49,307 nucleotides of DNA from the NCBI GenBank assembly GCA_964469505.1, contig CAYXZO010000012.1, positions 1 through 49,307 on the forward strand. Direction: 5' to 3'. This stretch comes from CAYXZO01 sp964469505. GTDB lineage: Bacteria; Fidelibacterota; UBA8477; JABMPR01. The notes beneath the pieces were generated by a model, which was given only the letters and a program-made list of their open reading frames with translations, searched no databases and was not told the DNA's origin. How positions within the stretch are numbered: the stretch's first letter is position 1; the number at the start of each line of letters is the position of its first letter. Below are positions 26,060-35,706 of the stretch, one piece after another. A program made the translations under genes and the position numbers.

Positions 26060-27349
26060 TCAGCTGGTTTTGGGGTTAAACACGCTGCGACCACCGAAGC
26101 GGGCATCAAGCCCCAGCTCTTCTTCTATCCGTAAAAGCTGATTGTATTTGGCCAATCGGTCGGTGCGGGAGGCAGAGCCACTTTTCAACTGACCGGTACC
26201 CATTGCCACTGTGAGATCGGCGATAGTGGTGTCTTCCGTTTCACCGGAACGGTGGGAAACCACACAGGTCAGGCCGTTATCCAGCGCCAGTCGCATGGTG
26301 TCTTGGGTTTCCGTCAGGGTGCCGATTTGGTTGAGCTTAATCAGGATACTGTTTATGACCTGCTCGTCGATGGCCCGCTGCAGCCGTTCAGGATTAGTGA
26401 CCGTAAGATCGTCGCCGACAATCTGGACCTTGTCTCCCAGGGCCTGGTAAAGAACCCGCCAGCCTTCCCAGTCATCTTCCGCTAAACCATCTTCCAGGCT
26501 GATGATAGGATACTGACGGATCCAGTCGGCATAGAACTCCGTCATTTGTTCAGCATCCAGTTCTCTACCTTCTCCCGCCAGGACGTAACGTCGTTTTTCA
26601 GCATCGTAGAATTCACTGGCGGCGGGATCCAGAGCTAAGGCGATGTCTTCTCCGGGACGATAGCCGGCTTTTTCAATGGCCGTCAGAATCAGTTCCAGGG
26701 CTTCCCGATTGGAACGGAGCATGGGAGCAAATCCGCCTTCGTCACCCACGGCTGTTTGTAAGCCACGCTCCTTTAGCACTTTTTTAAGGGTGTGAAAAGT
26801 TTCGGCGGCCATGCGTAACGCTTCCGAGAAAGATTCTCCGCCCACAGGAACGATCATAAACTCCTGGATATCAACGTTGTTGTCAGCATGTTTCCCGCCG
26901 TTCAAAACGTTCATCAAGGGCACGGGTAGCAGATTGGCGTCTTCATCACCAAGGTATTCGTAGAGGGTTAAGTCTAGATCCATGGCCGCTGCTTTTGCAA
27001 CCGCCAGAGACACCCCCAAAATGGCGTTGGCGCCTAACTTGCTTTTATTTGGGGTACCGTCCAATTCTTTCAGTTTATTGTCGATACTTCGCTGATCCAC
27101 CGCTTCCATACCCAGAATAGCGGGCCCTAAGATATCATGCACGTTTTGAACCGCCCGCCGGACTCCCTTGCCCAAATAGCGCTTTTCACCATCCCTCAAT
27201 TCTACCGCTTCATGTTCCCCAGTGGAAGCTCCCGAAGGCACAGCTGCTCGTCCGAAAGCGCCGCTTTCCAAATAAACGTCCACTTCTACTGTGGGATTTC
27301 CACGCGAATCAAGAATTTCCCGGGCGATGACATCGACTACTTTGGACAT
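26060..27349 (-). CDS. eno: Enolase
   Basis: The 429-residue protein is a full enolase. It has the N-terminal signature ILDSRGNPTVEV, substrate loop GASTGEHEA, and the metal ligands in ALDPAASEFYD, ISLEDGLAEDDW and VGDDLTVTNP. The catalytic lysine is in SILIKLNQIG, and SHRSGETEDTTIADL is near the end. It interconverts 2-phosphoglycerate and phosphoenolpyruvate. GAGGAG lies 5 bases before the ATG. Confidence 0.98.
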   Translation of the reverse strand: MSKVVDVIAREILDSRGNPTVEVDVYLESGAFGRAAVPSGASTGEHEAVELRDGEKRYLGKGVRRAVQNVHDILGPAILGMEAVDQRSIDNKLKELDGTPNKSKLGANAILGVSLAVAKAAAMDLDLTLYEYLGDEDANLLPVPLMNVLNGGKHADNNVDIQEFMIVPVGGESFSEALRMAAETFHTLKKVLKERGLQTAVGDEGGFAPMLRSNREALELILTAIEKAGYRPGEDIALALDPAASEFYDAEKRRYVLAGEGRELDAEQMTEFYADWIRQYPIISLEDGLAEDDWEGWRVLYQALGDKVQIVGDDLTVTNPERLQRAIDEQVINSILIKLNQIGTLTETQDTMRLALDNGLTCVVSHRSGETEDTTIADLTVAMGTGQLKSGSASRTDRLAKYNQLLRIEEELGLDARFGGRSVFNPKTS

Positions 27350-27375
27350 ATCTGCTCCTCTTATGTTTTAGCTGG

Positions 27376-27459
27376 TTAGTGTTTTTTTATGGCCCCCCAA
27401 CCGCTATCAAAGGTGGGCTTGTCAGCGTAGGGATCATCTGCTATGATCACGTCATACAT
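27376..27459 (-). CDS. Possible 27-residue small protein or gene remnant upstream of eno
   Basis: An ATG at 27459 opens 27 codons ending in TAA, with AGGTGAG 6 bases upstream. The peptide (MYDVIIADDPYADK..., ending WGAIKKH) is acidic and looks protein-like. The frame stays open for about 12 codons before the ATG (ISWLPAGETL), so it could instead be the 3' end of a decayed gene. No family is recognised. Its stop lies 26 bp before eno, so it could act as a leader cistron. Confidence 0.3.
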   Translation of the reverse strand: MYDVIIADDPYADKPTFDSGWGAIKKH

Positions 27460-27597
27460 TAGAGTCTCACCTGCTGGTAGCCAAGATATTTTACTTCAAG
27501 TAGATCCTACAATAAAGGCGGTAGTGTGAATCTATTGGGTGAATACAAAGGGTTCTTATGGGTCAGCTGGCATTAGTTTGCGGGCCTTGAAAAAACC

Positions 27598-27626
27598 TTG
27601 ACAAAACAGCTATCTTCCAATAATAT
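27598..27626 (+). promoter_or_regulatory. Strong sigma-70-type promoter of the glycan-uptake operon
   Basis: TTGACA (27598-27603) and TAATAT (27621-27626) are separated by exactly 17 bases. The transcript should begin near 27633. Confidence 0.78.
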
Positions 27627-27634
27627 GCTAAAAA

Positions 27635-27656
27635 CGTAACTCATTGGAGGGTTACG
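27635..27656 (+). promoter_or_regulatory. Leader hairpin with a purine-rich (GGAGG) loop
   Basis: CGTAAC and GTTACG form a 6-bp stem around a 10-base loop containing GGAGG. It lies at the 5' end of the transcript and 16 bases before the receptor start codon. The GGAGG is too far from the ATG for a normal ribosome-binding site, so the loop could be a protein-binding site, a start-site control element, or chance. Confidence 0.35.
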
Positions 27657-27672
27657 CATTTTAAACACATTT

Positions 27673-30657
27673 ATGTACCGTATCAACCGATTGCTTAATC
27701 CCTATCTAAGTTATTACAAAACAATTGTTCTGCTGCTGGTACTCCCCGTTTTTTTAAGTGCAGGAACCACTGGAAAGATCAGCGGCCGGGTGGTGGATGA
27801 GAAAGGCAATCCATTGCCGGGATGCAACATTATCGTTGAGGGCTCCGCTTATCTGGGTGCTTCCGCAGGGGCGGACGGCTATTATGTCATAATAGGTGTC
27901 CCTCCGGGAGAATACACTCTCCGGGCCAGCATGATCGGTTATCAGAGTGTCCGAAAAACCAACGTGTTGGTCTCGGTTGACCTCACTACCACCGTTGATT
28001 TTCAGTTAAAGTTGAAAGTATTAAAGGCCAGCCAAACCGTGACGGTTGTAGCCGAACGCCCTTTGGTGGTCAAGGACCTCACCGCCAGTAGTGCCCATAT
28101 CACTTCCCAGCAGATTTCCGCCATGCCGGTGGAGACCTTCAGTGAAGTCCTCGATCTCCAGGCGGGAGTGGTCAGCGGACATATACGTGGTGGCCGGGGT
28201 GGTGAAACCTTGTACCTCATCGACGGTATCCCTGTAACTGATCCCTATGACGGCAGTTTGGCAGTGGATGTGGAGAACAGTTCCATTCAGGAATTACAGC
28301 TCATTACCGGCGCCTTTAATGCTGAATATGGCCAGGCCATGTCGGGAGTGGTAAATATCGTCACTAAAGAACCAGGCGAGAAATACAGCGCCCAGTTATC
28401 AGGCTACCTGGGGGATTACTATTCCACCCACACCCGCATTTTCAGGAATATTGATACCTTTGAGCCTGATGCTTTGCAGAATCTGCAACTGACGGTTTCA
28501 GGTCCCATCTGGGCTAAAAAGCTTTCCTTCTTCGCTACAATGCGCAACTATCAGGATCAAGGTTATCTGGATGGAGTACGGCGTTTCAAGGTGGATGACA
28601 CCTTTTACGATGCCGTCGATCCCCGCACGGGAATTGGCGGGGAGGGCCGCTGGTGGGTAAAGGGCATTTACCAGGGACCCGTTGACAGTCTTTGGGGTAC
28701 CATCGGTTACGCACCCTTGAATCTAGATTCACTGCGAAGCTTTCAAGCCCGAGGGTATCGGCTGGGTACCGGTGACTCGGCTTTCGTGCCCATGAGTACC
28801 TATCGTAAAACCAGCTACCACGTAAAGTTCACCGCCCATTTGACTTCCACTCTGAGCATGGACCTGAACATTCTCCACGATGCCTCCGCTTTTAAGAATT
28901 GGGATGAAATGTTCCAGTATGTTCCCGACGCACTACTTAATCGGTATAAAAAAGGCGGTAGTATTACTTTGAGCCTTCGCCATCAATTCACCTCTAAAGC
29001 CTTCTATAAATTGGGTTACAGCCGAGTGGATTACGATTGGCTGGAGTACAAATACAAAGATCCAATGGAGGTTAAACGGTACGCCGATTTAGATGGGGAT
29101 GGCACTTTAGACTTAATCAATGTGCTTTCTACCGCCCAGATCTACAGTTTTTTCACCGGTGGTATTCAGAACAACTGGTTCCATCGCCATAGCCGGGCCG
29201 AAGTGCTAAAAGGGGATTTTAAAGCCCAAGTAACGCGTCGGATGGAAATCAAAACCGGCGTGGAGGCCAAACTTAACGACATCTACCGGCGCTACATCAG
29301 CTTCGATGTGCAAACTGGGGATACCACGGGCTATACCCTCCAGGTTTATCCCAAAGAATTCTCTGCTTATGTCCAGACCAAGCTGGAATTCAAGAGCCTG
29401 ATCCTGAATGCCGGTGTTCGTTATGATTATTTCGACTCGGATGGCCACTTACCGCAAGACCCCCGTGACCCGGATGTCTATTCACCCATAAAGCCGGAAC
29501 ACCGCTGGCATGATACGGATAATGACGGGCACATAGACGACCCGGAGCCCTTCGTGGATGTGGACAGCAACGGCGTGTGGAGCCCGGGAGAACTCTACAC
29601 TGATATCGACGGAGACGGACATTACGACGCGGGCGAAAAAACAGATGCTAATCTGTTCACACTGGCGGAGCGGAAAGATTTCTGGTATAAACCGGCCAGT
29701 CCTAAGTGGCAAATCAGTCCCCGCCTGGGCCTAGGATATCCCATCTCCGACCGGGGGGTAATTCATATTTCGTATGGCCATTTCTTTCAGATTCCCCAGT
29801 TACAGGTACTTTTCGAGAATCCTGAATTCCGTCTGTCCAGCGGCACCGGAGCGGTGACCAGCCTATTGGGTAATCCCGATTTGGATGCCCAGCAGACGGT
29901 GTCGTACGAAATCGGTTTACAGCAGCAATTGACCGAAGATATCGGTATTGATGTCAGTTACTATTTCCGGGATATCCGCCACCTGGTAAGTGCAGACAAA
30001 ATCGTACTAACGTATGATCAGCGTAAGTACGCCCAATATATCAACCGGGATTATGCCAACGCTCGAGGTATTACGGTTTCGCTGGAAAAGCGGTATCGGG
30101 GTTTCTGGATGGCGAATGTGGATTACACTTACCAGATCGCCGAAGGCAACGCCTCCGATCCCCAGGCGGCTTATGAAGCCCGGCAAAACAACCGTGAGCC
30201 AGAAGTACATCTGCTGCGCCTGGACTGGGATCAGCGCCATAGTTTGAATTTCAATGTCACTATGGGCCCCTTGAATCGGTGGGGAGTGAGTGTCATCGGT
30301 CGATTCGGGAGCGGTAATCCTTACACTCCCAGCGACGAACAGGGCAATTTAGGCACGGCCGTGATCAACTCCGGGAATAAGCCAGCTACCGCCGTAGTGG
30401 ATATGAAAGCGTACTACAACCTGTCACTGGTCGGTCGTCAGCTCAACCTTTATGTCAAAATCAATAACCTTTTCGACAGGTTGAATGAATATGGGGTGTA
30501 TGGTGACACGGGAACCGCCAAGTACACCCTGGCGGAGCTGCGGGCTCGACAAAATAACGCCATCGAAGCCATCAATACCTTAGATGAATATTTCACCCAT
30601 CCCACCTGGTACGGCGCTCCGCGCCGGATCGTGGTGGGGTTTTCGGTGGGGTTCTGA
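27673..30657 (+). CDS. TonB-dependent receptor with carboxypeptidase-regulatory-like domain
   Basis: The 994-residue outer-membrane receptor has a signal peptide (about 1-32). A CarboxypepD-reg-like beta-sandwich follows (KISGRVVDEKGNPLPGCNI, about 35-118), then a plug domain (about 125-235, with GETLYLIDGIPVTDPYDG) and a long beta-barrel ending VVGFSVGF. An aspartate-rich insert at about 613-657 (DTDNDGHIDD, DVDSNG, DIDGDGHYDAG) looks like calcium-binding loops. It has SusC-like architecture without the N-terminal TonB-box/STN layout being clear. It is the first gene of a four-gene transcript with a secreted protein, a PorV-like protein and a glycan-binding protein. Alpha-glucan uptake is inferred from the downstream genes. 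Confidence 0.9.
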   Translation: MYRINRLLNPYLSYYKTIVLLLVLPVFLSAGTTGKISGRVVDEKGNPLPGCNIIVEGSAYLGASAGADGYYVIIGVPPGEYTLRASMIGYQSVRKTNVLVSVDLTTTVDFQLKLKVLKASQTVTVVAERPLVVKDLTASSAHITSQQISAMPVETFSEVLDLQAGVVSGHIRGGRGGETLYLIDGIPVTDPYDGSLAVDVENSSIQELQLITGAFNAEYGQAMSGVVNIVTKEPGEKYSAQLSGYLGDYYSTHTRIFRNIDTFEPDALQNLQLTVSGPIWAKKLSFFATMRNYQDQGYLDGVRRFKVDDTFYDAVDPRTGIGGEGRWWVKGIYQGPVDSLWGTIGYAPLNLDSLRSFQARGYRLGTGDSAFVPMSTYRKTSYHVKFTAHLTSTLSMDLNILHDASAFKNWDEMFQYVPDALLNRYKKGGSITLSLRHQFTSKAFYKLGYSRVDYDWLEYKYKDPMEVKRYADLDGDGTLDLINVLSTAQIYSFFTGGIQNNWFHRHSRAEVLKGDFKAQVTRRMEIKTGVEAKLNDIYRRYISFDVQTGDTTGYTLQVYPKEFSAYVQTKLEFKSLILNAGVRYDYFDSDGHLPQDPRDPDVYSPIKPEHRWHDTDNDGHIDDPEPFVDVDSNGVWSPGELYTDIDGDGHYDAGEKTDANLFTLAERKDFWYKPASPKWQISPRLGLGYPISDRGVIHISYGHFFQIPQLQVLFENPEFRLSSGTGAVTSLLGNPDLDAQQTVSYEIGLQQQLTEDIGIDVSYYFRDIRHLVSADKIVLTYDQRKYAQYINRDYANARGITVSLEKRYRGFWMANVDYTYQIAEGNASDPQAAYEARQNNREPEVHLLRLDWDQRHSLNFNVTMGPLNRWGVSVIGRFGSGNPYTPSDEQGNLGTAVINSGNKPATAVVDMKAYYNLSLVGRQLNLYVKINNLFDRLNEYGVYGDTGTAKYTLAELRARQNNAIEAINTLDEYFTHPTWYGAPRRIVVGFSVGF

Positions 30658-30663
30658 GCGACA

Positions 30664-33600
30664 ATGTTGAGTTTTAGTACTAAGTTGCAACATGCCTCCA
30701 AATCGTTGAACTGGCTGTTGGCCTTGGGTTTGACCTCGACGTTGATGGCTCAACCCTTCGGTGATCCCACTTTCCGTAAGCATGGTATCCACGACGGTAA
30801 TAAGGTCCGTACCATCTTTTTCAACTACGGCCTGGTAGCCGGTACCGTCGGCGGCGCGCCGGAGGGTGAATGGCCCATTGGTTCCGGAAACATGTATATC
30901 GGCGACGTCAGCCCTTTGCTGGGAGTGGAAGGCGAACAAAGCTGGATTGACACTTTCCGGTATGCCGGAATCGGTCATGACACACTTATGGACCGTCAGG
31001 GCGATCTTTACTGGAAATTTGACTATCTGGGGAACGTATCACCTCCCGTAATAGCCAATGGTGATACCTTTTCAGTACGGGCACGAGTGTATCACCTATT
31101 CCATTCAGTGGGCACCAGCGATGGCCCCCGCGGATGGACCGACGGTCCCAGTTCCGGGGGCGTTTCCTGGACCTTTGAACCCATCCCCGGTTATGCCAAC
31201 CCCGACACCGACCTGGTGGCATTAAGCACCGATCTCGATAACGATGGTCCCGACGGGATTCCCAGCTCGGGTGACGATGACGGCTTACCTGATTCCTGGC
31301 CGTCTTACTGGCCTGATAAGCTAAACGATCAGGAAGACCCTGGTTGGCCCGGAAGCTGGAACGGCTATTTCGGCAAGAACGTGAAAAATGCCGATCAGGA
31401 ATCCTATTTCCGCATGGACGACAACAATGATCGGGAGTTCAATTACCGTCTCCCCGGAAATCCTGCTTCGGGTATTGTGTTCCGGCCTGATTCTGTTAAC
31501 GATCTGCGATTTGGGATGGCTCTGGAAACGGCCGTCCGCGGATTGCAATGGTCCCATTTCCTAGCCGAAGACGCAATTTTCTGGTTGTACGATGTGACTA
31601 ATAAAGGCACTACCGATTATCAGAAAGCCGCCTTTGGTATGATGGTGGGCACCCTGGCCGGTGGCCGCTGCGGCGATTCCAACGATGACCTGGCCTATTT
31701 CGATGCGGAAAACAGCATTACTTATTCTTTTGACGCTCCCCCGGCTTACAGCCCCTGTTTTACCGGCCCCGTGGGTTACGCCGGATATGCCTTCCTGGAA
31801 TCTCCCGGGAATCCTTTTGATGGTATCGATAATGACAATGATGACGAAGAAGGGACTGCACCACTTTTTACAGCCAGTGATTTCGACTCCGTAGTTTACC
31901 ATCCCGGGGATGTGGTAATTGCCATTGATGAACATGACTTTTCCCGACAGGCCCTTACAGTAGGTAGCGATACACTAGAGTTCCTCAGTCAGGGGCGTCT
32001 GGTGCAGTTGGTTCCCGGTGTAACAGTTTTTAAGGAAGTGGTAGGTAACCTGCTGGACGATGACTTGGATGGTCTTATTGACGAAGACACTCTGAACCAC
32101 TACGCCAACCGAGTAAATCGGGTCCCTCCGTTAGAACCTTTGCCACCCTTGCGGTATTGGGATTTTCGCCAGAACCTACAAATCACCGATCTGATGCTGG
32201 ATGAATCCCGGGCCGATGGCATCGATAATGATGGTGATTGGAATCCGGTGACCGACGACGTGGGGTTGGATGGGGTCCCAGCTACCGGCGATTACGGCGA
32301 GGGTGATGGACAGCCTACCTCCGGCTATATCTATCGGGACGGTCAGTGGGTAGATACGGGTTTACCTGGCGAACCCCACATAGATAAGACCGATGTCAGC
32401 GAGTCCGACCAAATCGGGTTGACCAGTTTTGTCTATTTCACTCCTCCCGGCAAAATCCGGATGAACAACGACGAGCAGCTTTGGAGCAACATGACCCCCG
32501 GAATCAACGTGGCTGAGGATATCGAAACCAATCCGGTGGATGGGGATTTCATCTATGCGGCTTCGTTTTTTCCTCTGCCGGCCAAGCATACCCAGCGCTT
32601 TTCCGTAGCTCTGGTTTTCGGTCAGGATTTTCAGGACATCCTCAATAACAAGATTACTATCCAGGAGATTTACGATAACAACTACAATTTCGCACGCCCA
32701 CCGGATAAACCACTGGTCAGGGCGGTAGCTGGGGATCATAAAGTTACCTTGTACTGGGATGACGCGGCGGAATATTCTTACGATCCGGTAAATGGTTACG
32801 ATTTCGAGGGTTATAAAATCTATCGGGCCACCGATTTCGGCTTCAACGAGATCAATACGATTACGGACGGTTTCGGCACTCCCGTTTTCTATGAGCCTAT
32901 TGCTCAGTTCGATCTGCGGGATGGGATTAAGGGGTTCTTCCGGGGTGATCCCGATCGGGTGAATGGTGCCCCATACTATCTGGGAGATGATACGGGACTG
33001 CGCCACGCCTGGACGGATACCACCGTGGTCAACGGCCAGCGTTATTTCTACGCGGTGGTCTCCTATGATTATGGAAATGTAGAGAAGAACATCTACCCCG
33101 CCGAGTGCTCCAAGACCATTATTGAATTGAAAGGGCAACTGACCTTCGATAAAAACACGGTGGAAGTCACCCCCAATGCCACTGTGGCAGGTTATGAACC
33201 GCCTTCCTATAGTGAGGTGGAACACCTGGCAGGCGATGCCAATGGGACCCTTGAGATTTCTTTCCTGGATGAAACAGCGGTCCAGGAGAATGCAGTGTAT
33301 GAAGTGCATTTCACCGATATGAGCACCGATCTTATTGATAACGACGGTGACTGGATCAGGGGCTACGATTTAAATGGAGACGGCCAGATCGACTCCTCTG
33401 AGATCATCGATGACGTGGGCGCCGATGGCATTGGCCCCCGCATTTGGACCCAGGTCAATGATTCGGTATGGACTGCGGTAAACAATCCGGATTACCCCGG
33501 ACCGGATGTGGGAGAAAATGATGGCAAGCCCACCGCCGGGGAGCCAAATCTGGATTTGAATGACCGGGAAGAATTAGTTGAAGTTACTACCGGGTACACA

Positions 33601-34632
33601 GTGATCCGTACCATGAATGGGCAGGTAGATACTCTCCTTAAAAACAGTGCCAATTTCCATGCGGGTAATGCTGATTATAGCTTTTTGCAAGATAATGTGG
33701 GCTTGAAAGAACCAGATATTCGGCAGGAATCACTGGTGATTGACGGCGGTCGGTACATTTTCGACAATTTCTGGCGAGTAGGAGTAGATCTGGAACGAAC
33801 CCACTTCAGCCGGGACTCCAACCAGGTAACTCCGCAGGTAACGGTGGATATTGATCAGTTCTTCAACAACAAGGGGGGCAGTAACCGCATAAAAATGCCC
33901 CACGACTATGAGGTCATTTTTTACGATCACATTGTGGACACCAGTTTATTCTACAGTGCCGGTTTCTTCCGCACCCTGCCGGAAACCCCCATCAATTTCA
34001 AGGTATACGATTTAACCGCCCAGGATACCATGCGACTGGTGGGATTCAAGCCCGTCAGCGGCAGCCGGGATTTCCTGATTTACATTTTCCATGAGACGGC
34101 CTCCGCTGACAGTTTTAACACCTGGTATTTCAAAATCGAGTATGGGGACTCCACGGTCATAGACAGCAGTGGTAGCACCACCGTAATTCAGACAGTCCCT
34201 GATTTAGGCGGTGGAGATACGTTGTGGGTTTACACCACAAAGCCATTTTCCCACCGGGATGTTTTTCGTTATGTGACCCATGCTGCCCGCACAACCTCCC
34301 TTAACTCTGAGGATTGGGCAGCCAAAGTCAGAGTAGTTCCCAATCCTTACTTGGCAGCGGCCTCTTGGGAACCCGTTAATCGCTTTTCTTCGGGGAGGGG
34401 AGAGCGGCGTATAGATTTCATCCATCTACCTCCCCGCTGCACGATTCGGATTTATAACATTCGGGGTGAACTGATTCGCGTGCTACAGCATGATGGCAAC
34501 ATTTTTGACGGCACCGTTTCCTGGGATCTGCGAACCTCAGAGGGATTGGATATCGCCTACGGAGTTTATTTGTATCACATTGATGCCGGGGAAAACGGCC
34601 AGGCCACCGGTAAGTTTGCCATAATCAAGTGA
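30664..34632 (+). CDS. Large secreted surface protein with fibronectin-III-like domain and T9SS-type C-terminus
   Basis: The protein has 1322 residues. A signal peptide (cleaved near LMA-Q) precedes a large body with many aspartate-rich, calcium-loop-like motifs (DIDNDG, DGIDNDGDW). Two similar copies of an IDNDGDW ... DDVG.DG ... DG.PT.G block lie at about 516-555 and 890-960. A fibronectin-III-like module lies at about 680-810 (KVTLYWDDAAEY ... GYKIYRATD ... YFYAVVSYDYG). The end (VRVVPNPY ... IYNIRGELIRVL ... GVYLYHI) is a FlgD-like sorting domain. It follows the receptor by 6 bp, the position occupied by SusD in Bacteroidota, but has no SusD features. Partner function is inferred. Confidence 0.82.
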   Translation: MLSFSTKLQHASKSLNWLLALGLTSTLMAQPFGDPTFRKHGIHDGNKVRTIFFNYGLVAGTVGGAPEGEWPIGSGNMYIGDVSPLLGVEGEQSWIDTFRYAGIGHDTLMDRQGDLYWKFDYLGNVSPPVIANGDTFSVRARVYHLFHSVGTSDGPRGWTDGPSSGGVSWTFEPIPGYANPDTDLVALSTDLDNDGPDGIPSSGDDDGLPDSWPSYWPDKLNDQEDPGWPGSWNGYFGKNVKNADQESYFRMDDNNDREFNYRLPGNPASGIVFRPDSVNDLRFGMALETAVRGLQWSHFLAEDAIFWLYDVTNKGTTDYQKAAFGMMVGTLAGGRCGDSNDDLAYFDAENSITYSFDAPPAYSPCFTGPVGYAGYAFLESPGNPFDGIDNDNDDEEGTAPLFTASDFDSVVYHPGDVVIAIDEHDFSRQALTVGSDTLEFLSQGRLVQLVPGVTVFKEVVGNLLDDDLDGLIDEDTLNHYANRVNRVPPLEPLPPLRYWDFRQNLQITDLMLDESRADGIDNDGDWNPVTDDVGLDGVPATGDYGEGDGQPTSGYIYRDGQWVDTGLPGEPHIDKTDVSESDQIGLTSFVYFTPPGKIRMNNDEQLWSNMTPGINVAEDIETNPVDGDFIYAASFFPLPAKHTQRFSVALVFGQDFQDILNNKITIQEIYDNNYNFARPPDKPLVRAVAGDHKVTLYWDDAAEYSYDPVNGYDFEGYKIYRATDFGFNEINTITDGFGTPVFYEPIAQFDLRDGIKGFFRGDPDRVNGAPYYLGDDTGLRHAWTDTTVVNGQRYFYAVVSYDYGNVEKNIYPAECSKTIIELKGQLTFDKNTVEVTPNATVAGYEPPSYSEVEHLAGDANGTLEISFLDETAVQENAVYEVHFTDMSTDLIDNDGDWIRGYDLNGDGQIDSSEIIDDVGADGIGPRIWTQVNDSVWTAVNNPDYPGPDVGENDGKPTAGEPNLDLNDREELVEVTTGYTVIRTMNGQVDTLLKNSANFHAGNADYSFLQDNVGLKEPDIRQESLVIDGGRYIFDNFWRVGVDLERTHFSRDSNQVTPQVTVDIDQFFNNKGGSNRIKMPHDYEVIFYDHIVDTSLFYSAGFFRTLPETPINFKVYDLTAQDTMRLVGFKPVSGSRDFLIYIFHETASADSFNTWYFKIEYGDSTVIDSSGSTTVIQTVPDLGGGDTLWVYTTKPFSHRDVFRYVTHAARTTSLNSEDWAAKVRVVPNPYLAAASWEPVNRFSSGRGERRIDFIHLPPRCTIRIYNIRGELIRVLQHDGNIFDGTVSWDLRTSEGLDIAYGVYLYHIDAGENGQATGKFAIIK

Positions 34633-34639
34633 GCCGATA

Positions 34640-35641
34640 ATGCGCAAAATTGTAACCATAGCACTATTCCTCGCAGCGATTCAGCTACAGGCCCAGTCTA
34701 TGCGGGGAACCACCGCGGCGCCATTTCTCACCTTAAGTGAAGGAAGCCGAGCTATTGCTATGGGCAGTGCGCAGGTAGCGGCGGTCAACGACGCCAGTGC
34801 CCTATTTTGGAACCCGGGGGCCATCCCCAATTTGAAAAGCAATGAAGCCTTTTTCGGTTACACTCATTGGTTATTGAGTACTAATGTCTCTTTCGCCGCC
34901 GCTGTTTTCCAGCAGCCGGGAGTGGGATATTGGGGCTTGGCCGCCATCGTGTTGGACTATGGTGACATGTTAAATACCACCATCGATCAGCCCGAAGGGA
35001 CCGGTCTTACATTTACCGCCCAGGATATTTCCTTGAGCATGATTTTCTCACGGGCATTAACAGATCGTTTCTCTTTGGGAGGGGGATTAAAATTCATCAA
35101 CCAGATTATCTGGCATGAGAATGCCCGTTCTCTGGCTTTTGATCTGGGTACGCTTTACCGCACCCCGTTCCATGATCTGACCCTGGGTTTCAGTATTACT
35201 AATTTTGGCTTACCAATGCGGATGTCCGGTTCAGATCTGGAGCATTTCTATGATCTGGAACCGGGGCTTTATGGTAATAATGGAAAGATCGTTTCCGAGT
35301 TGAAGACCGATAAATTCAATTTACCCTTGTTGTTCAGGGCAGGCGTTAGCGTTGCAGTAATTTCTTCGCCTTCTCTGACCTGGGTTGTTGCTGCCGACGC
35401 ATTGCATCCCAATGACAATGATGAAAGCCTGAATGTGGGTACGGAAGTGCAATTTAACGGACGTTTTTTCCTGCGTGCTGGTTATCAGGGGCTCTTTTTA
35501 AGTGATTTCGAGGGCGGAGTCGCGTACGGAGCTGGAATAAACTTTCCTCTGGGGCGGGGAAAGCTTAAAATCGACTATGCTTATCAACAATACGGTCGCT
35601 TAAACGATGTTCAGGCATTTTCTCTATCCCTGGGCTTTTAA
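34640..35641 (+). CDS. PorV/PorQ-like outer-membrane protein
   Basis: This 333-residue barrel has a signal peptide (to about LQA-QS) and the family start GSRAIAMGSAQVAAVNDASALFWNPG. Strand motifs follow and the protein ends LSLGF. PorV proteins help move T9SS cargo at the outer membrane, and others of this UPF0164/PorV superfamily act as ordinary barrels. It sits between two genes that encode proteins with T9SS-type C-terminal domains, which supports the first view. It begins 7 bp after the 1322-residue gene. Confidence 0.85.
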   Translation: MRKIVTIALFLAAIQLQAQSMRGTTAAPFLTLSEGSRAIAMGSAQVAAVNDASALFWNPGAIPNLKSNEAFFGYTHWLLSTNVSFAAAVFQQPGVGYWGLAAIVLDYGDMLNTTIDQPEGTGLTFTAQDISLSMIFSRALTDRFSLGGGLKFINQIIWHENARSLAFDLGTLYRTPFHDLTLGFSITNFGLPMRMSGSDLEHFYDLEPGLYGNNGKIVSELKTDKFNLPLLFRAGVSVAVISSPSLTWVVAADALHPNDNDESLNVGTEVQFNGRFFLRAGYQGLFLSDFEGGVAYGAGINFPLGRGKLKIDYAYQQYGRLNDVQAFSLSLGF

Positions 35642-35706
35642 TTTAATAATGATGTTATTTCATGGTTATTTCATGAAAACGAACCTTTAACAGAAGGAGA
35701 ACTGGT

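Larger units (their letters stand above)
27350..27672. other. Divergent intergenic region between eno and the TonB-receptor operon
   Basis: These 323 bases separate two divergent transcripts. The plus side holds a strong sigma-70 promoter and a leader hairpin. On the eno side, a 27-codon open frame (27376-27459, minus) with a good ribosome-binding site lies just before eno. An eno promoter was not identified with confidence. Confidence 0.6.
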
